Shown here one piece after another: positions 43,097-48,003 of a stretch of DNA of 48,003 nucleotides. The DNA comes from a virus. The notes beneath the pieces were generated by a model that was not told where the DNA came from, did not search any database, and saw only the letters and a program-made list of their open reading frames with translations. Numbering within the stretch: position 1 is the stretch's first letter; each line of letters opens with the position of its first letter. Location: positions 1-48,003 of the IMG/VR virus record IMGVR_UViG_3300022822_000030. One strand, written 5' to 3'. The position numbers and the translations under genes are program-made.

Positions 43097-44926
43097 ATGG
43101 CATATCAAGTTAACAAAACAGACGGCACTATTGTTGCTACAGTAGCAGATGGACAAATAGATACTCTATCAACAGATATAACTCTTATCGGTAAAAACTA
43201 TAGCGGATTTGGAGAAGCTCTTAACGAAAACTTTATTAAACTTCTCGAACATTTTTCAAGTACTGCTAGTCCGGTGCACCCTATTACCGGGCAACTGTGG
43301 TTTGATACGGCAGAAAATAAATTAAAAGTTTATAATGGTACTACATTTATACCAGTTAGTTCTGCTACAATTGCAAGCACACAACCCGGTACATTAGGAA
43401 TTGGCGATCTTTGGTTTAGTAGTACAGATGCTCAATTATATTTCTTTGATGGAACGACACCAATTTTATTAGGACCGGCTTATTCTGCTAGTCAATCGTT
43501 GAGTGGATTAAAAGTTGATAGTATTTTAGACACGTTAAACCAAACTCGTGTTATCACAAGTTTATATAATAACGGAATTTTATTAGGCATATTTGCTAAA
43601 GATGCATTTACTCCAAAAAATGCAATTATTGGATTTAGTGGAAACATCAGTCCAGGATTTAATGCTGGCAGCTTATCGGGATTAAAGTTTAATGTTACTG
43701 CAACTAATTCAGATAGTTTAGGTGGCGTGCCGTCTACTACCTATGTAAGAACAGATACTAACAATCAATTAAACGGTTCTCTAACTATTCAAGACGATCT
43801 TGGAGTTGTTATTGGATTGGCTAACGAGCTTATTTTACAAGTATCCAACGGAAACGTATTAATCGCAAATTCTTCATCAAACAAAAATATAACATTTCAA
43901 GTTAATAAAGATGATACAACTTCAGATGCAGCCATAGTAATATCATCATCGACTAGGGTTATTAACTTATATGAAGGCGCTACTGATAGTCAAGTCAATG
44001 TTGGCGGAAATTTAACAATTGCTGGAAACTTTACAGTTGAAGGAACAACAACTACAGTTAACTCTACAACATTAACAGTTGATGATAAAAATATTGAATT
44101 AGCAGCATCTAACAGTCCATCTAACGCTAATGCTGACGGAGGTGGAATCACACTAAAAGGTACTACTGATCACACCTTAACTTGGACTGATGCATCTCGT
44201 GCATGGAACAGTTCCGAACACATAAATTTAGTTACATCAGATTCAGTTCCCGCTCCGGAATACAAAATTAATGGTGTAACAGTACTTAATACTGATACAG
44301 TTTTTGTAACAAACTTTCCTAACGTTAATCAGCTTGGTACGCAATTATCAATTACTGTTGGACCGTATCCGTTAGGAGTTGCTGACCCGCAACTGCTGTT
44401 AGAAAATAATAGGATATCAACAGTACCTTCTGATCTTAATCTTGAGTTAGCACCAGACGGCGTAGGTAATGTTGCGTTAATTGGTGATCCTAGAATTATT
44501 GGTCTAGCTGATCCTGTTGATCAGCAAGACGCTGCTACAAAAGAATATGTTGATAATACTATAGAACTACGAAACTTATTGTTCAGCATGGACTTATCAG
44601 ACGGTAAGCCAAATAGTTACATTATTACCAACATTTTAAATAATCTTGCCCCGACTGCCTATTACAGAGTAGGAACAATTGCAAGAATTTTATGTACTAC
44701 GCTAACTAACAACACTGTGTCATTAGATTTAAATACATTGTTAGCAGCAGGTAAATCGACAGCAACTTTTAATACCCCGACAGGAACTGCACCGGCAGTA
44801 ACAAATTATTCAATCGGTACGGCTACGGTACCATCGCCGTCGATCACTACAACAAGAATTATTAAACAATTTTATTTGGGAGTAGGCGGTTGGGTATGGG
44901 TATCCGACACGATCCTTCCACCGTAA
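43097..44926 (+). CDS. tail fibre paralogue 2
   Basis: The 609-residue protein repeats the N-terminal module: GKNYSGFGEALNENFIKLLEHF, GQLWFDTAENKLKVYNGTTF, and GDLWFSSTDAQLYFFDGTTP. The shaft contains the common fibre motifs GNFTVEGTTTTVN, LTVDDKNIELAAS and a DQQDAATKEYVDN repeat-boundary motif (about residue 475). The C-terminal 130 residues form a distinct tip (FYLGVGGWVWVSDTILPP). It lies 13 bp after the collar-domain fibre. It likely makes a second fibre specificity or a connector in the fibre network. Confidence 0.85.
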   Translation: MAYQVNKTDGTIVATVADGQIDTLSTDITLIGKNYSGFGEALNENFIKLLEHFSSTASPVHPITGQLWFDTAENKLKVYNGTTFIPVSSATIASTQPGTLGIGDLWFSSTDAQLYFFDGTTPILLGPAYSASQSLSGLKVDSILDTLNQTRVITSLYNNGILLGIFAKDAFTPKNAIIGFSGNISPGFNAGSLSGLKFNVTATNSDSLGGVPSTTYVRTDTNNQLNGSLTIQDDLGVVIGLANELILQVSNGNVLIANSSSNKNITFQVNKDDTTSDAAIVISSSTRVINLYEGATDSQVNVGGNLTIAGNFTVEGTTTTVNSTTLTVDDKNIELAASNSPSNANADGGGITLKGTTDHTLTWTDASRAWNSSEHINLVTSDSVPAPEYKINGVTVLNTDTVFVTNFPNVNQLGTQLSITVGPYPLGVADPQLLLENNRISTVPSDLNLELAPDGVGNVALIGDPRIIGLADPVDQQDAATKEYVDNTIELRNLLFSMDLSDGKPNSYIITNILNNLAPTAYYRVGTIARILCTTLTNNTVSLDLNTLLAAGKSTATFNTPTGTAPAVTNYSIGTATVPSPSITTTRIIKQFYLGVGGWVWVSDTILPP

Positions 44927-44947
44927 TGAGAACCAGGAGCGCCTTAG

Positions 44948-47254
44948 ATGTCGTATATAATTAATAAATTTAGTGGACCGCAGTTAGTTGTCCTTGAAGA
45001 CGGGACAATTAATACGTCTACTAGCATTGGGTTGGTTGGCAGAAATTATGTTGGCTATGGAGAAACTCAGAATGAAAATTTTGTATTCTTATTAGAAAAC
45101 TTTTCTAATGATTCGGCGCCATCGAGGCCGATCCAAGGGCAAACGTGGTTTAACTCTACCAACAGTTTACTATACGTGTATAACGGAACTGCATGGGCTG
45201 TAGTCGGCGCAGCAATATTATCAGCTACTGCGCCAGAACAGCCAGCTAACGGTGCATTGTGGTTAGACAGCGATATCAATACATTAAACATCTGGAATGG
45301 TACTGCATGGGAATTTATCGGACCCGAAGTTGCTGAAGGATTTGACACTACTCGAGCAAAGTCTACTACTGTATTAGGTATTGATGGTAATCGGCATCCC
45401 GTCATACTATTGACTATTGACGGCACAGTAACAGCTATCTGTTCTACAAGTGCATTTACAATTTCACTATCTGAAACAATTGAAGGATTTTTAGATGTAG
45501 TAGCAGGCATTACAATGTCAACACTTCGAACATTTAAAGGCGATATTATAGGCAATGCTTCTAGTGCAAGTCAATTAGAAGAATTAAGAACAATTAACGG
45601 TATAGGATTCAACGGCACATCTGACATTATAGTGCAGGCCAGTACCTCTAATAATTTAATTAGAGGTGATTATTTAACTGGTTCTAATTTTAACGGATCT
45701 ATGCCGATTACATGGAGCGTTGATGCAAGCTCTGCAAATGTTATTGGAAAAGTTGTAGCAAGAAATAGCCAAGGCGGATTTGCTGCTGGGACTATCACTG
45801 CTGACCTAGTTGGCAACGTTGTGGGTAATGTGACTGCAACTACTGGAACTAGCGTATTTGATATAATACAAGCTACTCAAATTATTGGACCGGTATTAAG
45901 AGGAAATTCGTCTTCAGCAACAAGGTTACAGACAGGCAGGAATATTAACGGAACTTATTTTGACGGATCTTCAGATGTTACAGTTACCGCTGCCGCAGGC
46001 ACATTGACCGGCACAACATTAAATGGTGCAGTAACTACATCAAGTCTTACTAGTGTTGGAATTTTAACATCTCTTAAAACCGCAGCAACCGGAGTTGAAG
46101 TTGATAGTAGTATTAAAATGTTTACCGACACAGGCGGAATTCCTACGATTAGAGGATTGGCAAGTAATAAACAAATTAAATTTGACATAGTAGATACCCG
46201 TCAAGGAAATATCACAGACATTAGGTTTATTCCATCTGCTGATTCTCTAGCGTTAGGCGGCCAAGATAGTCCGGCTCTTATACCTACTACTGGAACTATT
46301 ACTAATTTAGGACACCCTACTGCTGTTTGGAATCAAGTGTATGCTAGCAACCTAGTTGGAAATGCAGATACTGCAACCTTAGCAGCTACTGCAACAAACA
46401 TAGCAGCCGGCGCAGCAGGATCTATCCCTTACCAGACAGCAGCTAGCACAACAAATTTATTGCCTGTCGGGATAGCTGGAACAGTGTTAACTGCCGGTGC
46501 AGCAGGTACATTATCTTGGCTAGCAATTGGTCAAGAGGCTCTATCAAGTGGAACACATTTAAGTTTTATTAACACAGTGAGCGGTTCGCCAGTATTGTCC
46601 TACAGTCTATCAACTCCGACAACGCTGTCAATTGATGCAACATCGTCTAATACTGCCGGTACAGTAGTTGCTAGAGATAGCAGTGGTAATTTTAGTGCAG
46701 GTACTATAACTGCTACAGTGTCTGGTAATGTTACTGGTAACGTAACTGGAAATTCAACTACTGCAACTCAACTGCAAACAGCAAGAACAATCAACGGTAC
46801 GCTGTTTAACGGTACATCGAATATTACTATCTCGGCTCCAGACACTACAAAAGTTCCGTTAGCAGGCGGCGCAATGACTGGGTATTTAACTTTGGTTGGA
46901 ACTCCAGTAGCCACTAACCATGCTGCTACAAAAGCATATGTTGACAGCAGGATACCACAGTATCAAATTATTTCAGGTTCCTCTTTTAGTACCTCAGGGT
47001 TTACTAATCAAGTTGGATCGTTCAATGATGGTGCTAACTACTTTGATTTATATCCACCGAGTGGAAAAACAATGGCTAATCTAGTGGCATTTATACCATC
47101 AATCCGCATGATTCACTTTGCAGGCGGCGTGAACGGAGACGACAGTTTACGATGCACATACTCATACCTTAGCGATAGAGTTCGAGTTTATGTACAAAAT
47201 ACAGAACAGCGATCTACACCAGCAGCAAACTACCTAGTAATTTGGAGTCAATAA
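44948..47254 (+). CDS. tail fibre paralogue 3
   Basis: The 768-residue protein starts with the same module (GRNYVGYGETQNENFVFLLENF, GQTWFNSTNSLLYVYNGTAW, GALWLDSDINTLNIWNGTAW). The shaft is rich in repeats of NGTxFxGTS and GNVTGN type, with GGAMTGYLTLVGTP and NHAATKAYVDS near residue 660. The last 100 residues (SGSSFSTSGFTNQVGSF to the end) look like a separate receptor-binding tip, with conserved aromatic and Asp/Asn residues. A good AGGAG site is at the start. The small gene directly after it is probably its folding helper. Confidence 0.87.
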   Translation: MSYIINKFSGPQLVVLEDGTINTSTSIGLVGRNYVGYGETQNENFVFLLENFSNDSAPSRPIQGQTWFNSTNSLLYVYNGTAWAVVGAAILSATAPEQPANGALWLDSDINTLNIWNGTAWEFIGPEVAEGFDTTRAKSTTVLGIDGNRHPVILLTIDGTVTAICSTSAFTISLSETIEGFLDVVAGITMSTLRTFKGDIIGNASSASQLEELRTINGIGFNGTSDIIVQASTSNNLIRGDYLTGSNFNGSMPITWSVDASSANVIGKVVARNSQGGFAAGTITADLVGNVVGNVTATTGTSVFDIIQATQIIGPVLRGNSSSATRLQTGRNINGTYFDGSSDVTVTAAAGTLTGTTLNGAVTTSSLTSVGILTSLKTAATGVEVDSSIKMFTDTGGIPTIRGLASNKQIKFDIVDTRQGNITDIRFIPSADSLALGGQDSPALIPTTGTITNLGHPTAVWNQVYASNLVGNADTATLAATATNIAAGAAGSIPYQTAASTTNLLPVGIAGTVLTAGAAGTLSWLAIGQEALSSGTHLSFINTVSGSPVLSYSLSTPTTLSIDATSSNTAGTVVARDSSGNFSAGTITATVSGNVTGNVTGNSTTATQLQTARTINGTLFNGTSNITISAPDTTKVPLAGGAMTGYLTLVGTPVATNHAATKAYVDSRIPQYQIISGSSFSTSGFTNQVGSFNDGANYFDLYPPSGKTMANLVAFIPSIRMIHFAGGVNGDDSLRCTYSYLSDRVRVYVQNTEQRSTPAANYLVIWSQ

Positions 47255-47255
47255 T

Positions 47256-47612
47256 ATGTATTATGTATGTATAGAGAACGCAGCAGTAACAAGTATTATG
47301 TCCTACGAGCCAGCAGTACCGAGCACAGTCAGTATTACCTTAATTACTGACGAGCAGTATGCTCAAATAATGGCGCAAACACACTATTTTAATGTTGAGT
47401 CGGCTAATGTATTATCTGTTTCTGCAGAAGTAATTACGCAAAAAGAAATAGAGATTACAAACGGCCAAGAAAGAGAATTTCTTAACAGCACAGACTGGAA
47501 AGTGTTGCGCCATATTAGACAAAAAGCACTAGGTATTACAACTAGTTTAACAGAAGAACAATACTTAACACTAGAGTCACAACGAGAAACAGCAGCCAGC
47601 AGAATCGTTTAA
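47256..47612 (+). CDS. putative tail fibre assembly chaperone
   Basis: The 118-residue product has a beta-like N-terminal half and a helical C-terminal half with REFLNSTDWKVLRHIRQKAL (74-93) and LTEEQYLTLESQRETAASRI. This matches the DxTDW...R-type domain of phage tail fibre assembly (Tfa/DUF4376-like) chaperones, which fold fibre tips. It starts 1 bp after the tip-encoding end of fibre 3, the usual place for such a helper. No other gene of this kind is seen here, so it may serve several fibres. Confidence 0.7.
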   Translation: MYYVCIENAAVTSIMSYEPAVPSTVSITLITDEQYAQIMAQTHYFNVESANVLSVSAEVITQKEIEITNGQEREFLNSTDWKVLRHIRQKALGITTSLTEEQYLTLESQRETAASRIV

Positions 47613-47621
47613 TTGGCTTCG

Positions 47622-47629
47622 AATAAATA
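47622..47629 (+). promoter_or_regulatory. late promoter for fibre paralogue 4 (AATAAATA)
   Basis: AATAAATA lies 27 bp before the ATG at 47656; transcription near 47635 would leave a leader of about 21 nt. It is one mismatch from TATAAATA. Confidence 0.6.
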
Positions 47630-47655
47630 CAACTACACTTTGGGACTATTGAATC

Positions 47656-48003
47656 ATGGCATATCAAGTAAATAATTTTAACGGAACGTTTTTAACATCT
47701 GTAGCAGACGGAACCATCGATTCCACTACAGATTTACGTTTCGTTGGTAAGAACTACGCAGGTTACGGCGAAGTGCAAAATGAAAACTATCTACATTTAA
47801 TGGAGCATTTTGCTAATACTACTCAACCTCCTAAAGCAGTTACCGGTCAAATTTGGTACGATAGTGCAAACAAAAAATTAAAGTTTTATAATGAGACAGA
47901 TGCAAAGTGGAAAGTTGCCGGCGGCGCCGAAGTAGCAGCTACTGCACCTAGCGGATTAGCAATAGGTGAATTTTGGTGGGATAGCTCTGCTAAACAGTTG
48001 TAT
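47656..48003 (+). CDS. tail fibre paralogue 4, 3' end cut by window edge
   Basis: The 116 visible residues repeat the same N-terminal attachment module: GKNYAGYGEVQNENYLHLMEHFA, GQIWYDSANKKLKFYNETD and GEFWWDSSAKQLY. The closest relative in the window seems to be paralogue 2, with an identical MAYQVN start. A late promoter lies upstream, so this fibre can be transcribed separately from the three before it. The shaft and tip lie outside the window. Confidence 0.87.
   Translation, partial: MAYQVNNFNGTFLTSVADGTIDSTTDLRFVGKNYAGYGEVQNENYLHLMEHFANTTQPPKAVTGQIWYDSANKKLKFYNETDAKWKVAGGAEVAATAPSGLAIGEFWWDSSAKQLY

Noticed and set aside
1-48003. CRISPR array, integrase, attachment site or insertion sequence
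   Set aside because: No regular spaced repeats, transposase or integrase motifs were seen anywhere in the window.

Overview
This window is part of the genome of a lytic, T4-like (Tevenvirinae-type) contractile-tailed phage. It is AT-rich and densely packed, with very few gaps. Its head genes (gp20, gp21, gp22, gp23), baseplate genes (gp25, gp26, gp53, gp5, gp6), recombination nuclease (gp46/gp47) and late sigma factor (gp55) belong to the T4 core set. The details resemble the marine and freshwater T4-like phages of picoplankton (cyanophage or SAR11 type) more than coliphage T4: several structural proteins are greatly enlarged, gp5 lacks a lysozyme domain, and fibre genes are repeated in tandem. 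No host genes, integrase, tRNA or photosynthesis genes are visible, so the host cannot be named.

Layout. (1) Positions 1-10416, minus strand: the head and morphogenesis operon, transcribed leftwards. It starts with a tape-measure-like gene, then portal gp20, a small gp68-like gene, a DUF115-like gene, an acidic gp67-like core protein, protease gp21, scaffold gp22 and capsid gp23, ending at a UUCG-tetraloop terminator (1350-1373). Beyond it lie two small genes and a tail-fibre-like gene cut by the window edge. (2) Positions 10485-11563, plus strand: a gp26-like gene with a strong -1 frameshift signal joining it to a 67-codon ORF, ending at a bidirectional terminator. (3) Positions 11610-17121, minus strand: a basic internal-head-protein candidate, about 580 bp of structured non-coding DNA, a GIY-YIG nuclease, a small unknown gene, gp46, gp47 and gp55. 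A perfect sigma-70 consensus promoter sits in front of gp47. (4) Positions 17202 to the end, plus strand: baseplate and fibre genes: gp48/54-like tube cap, gp53, a hub candidate, gp5-like spike, gp25, gp6, a 4595-residue giant at the gp7 position, an unknown structural gene, three full fibre paralogues plus the start of a fourth, and a fibre chaperone.

How it works together. gp55 directs host RNA polymerase to late promoters, and TATAAATA-like octamers are visible before many of the late transcription units. The gp67/gp68/gp22 core with gp21 builds and matures the gp23 head on the gp20 portal. The tape measure and gp26-like genes are divergently expressed from facing late promoters. The baseplate and fibres come from the rightward late region. 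The most interesting observations are the gp26-ORF67 frameshift signal beside the tape measure gene, the giant wedge protein carrying an FG-GAP-type propeller and repeated CBM5/12-like modules, late promoters placed so that transcription would begin at the start codon, and the structured intergenic region.
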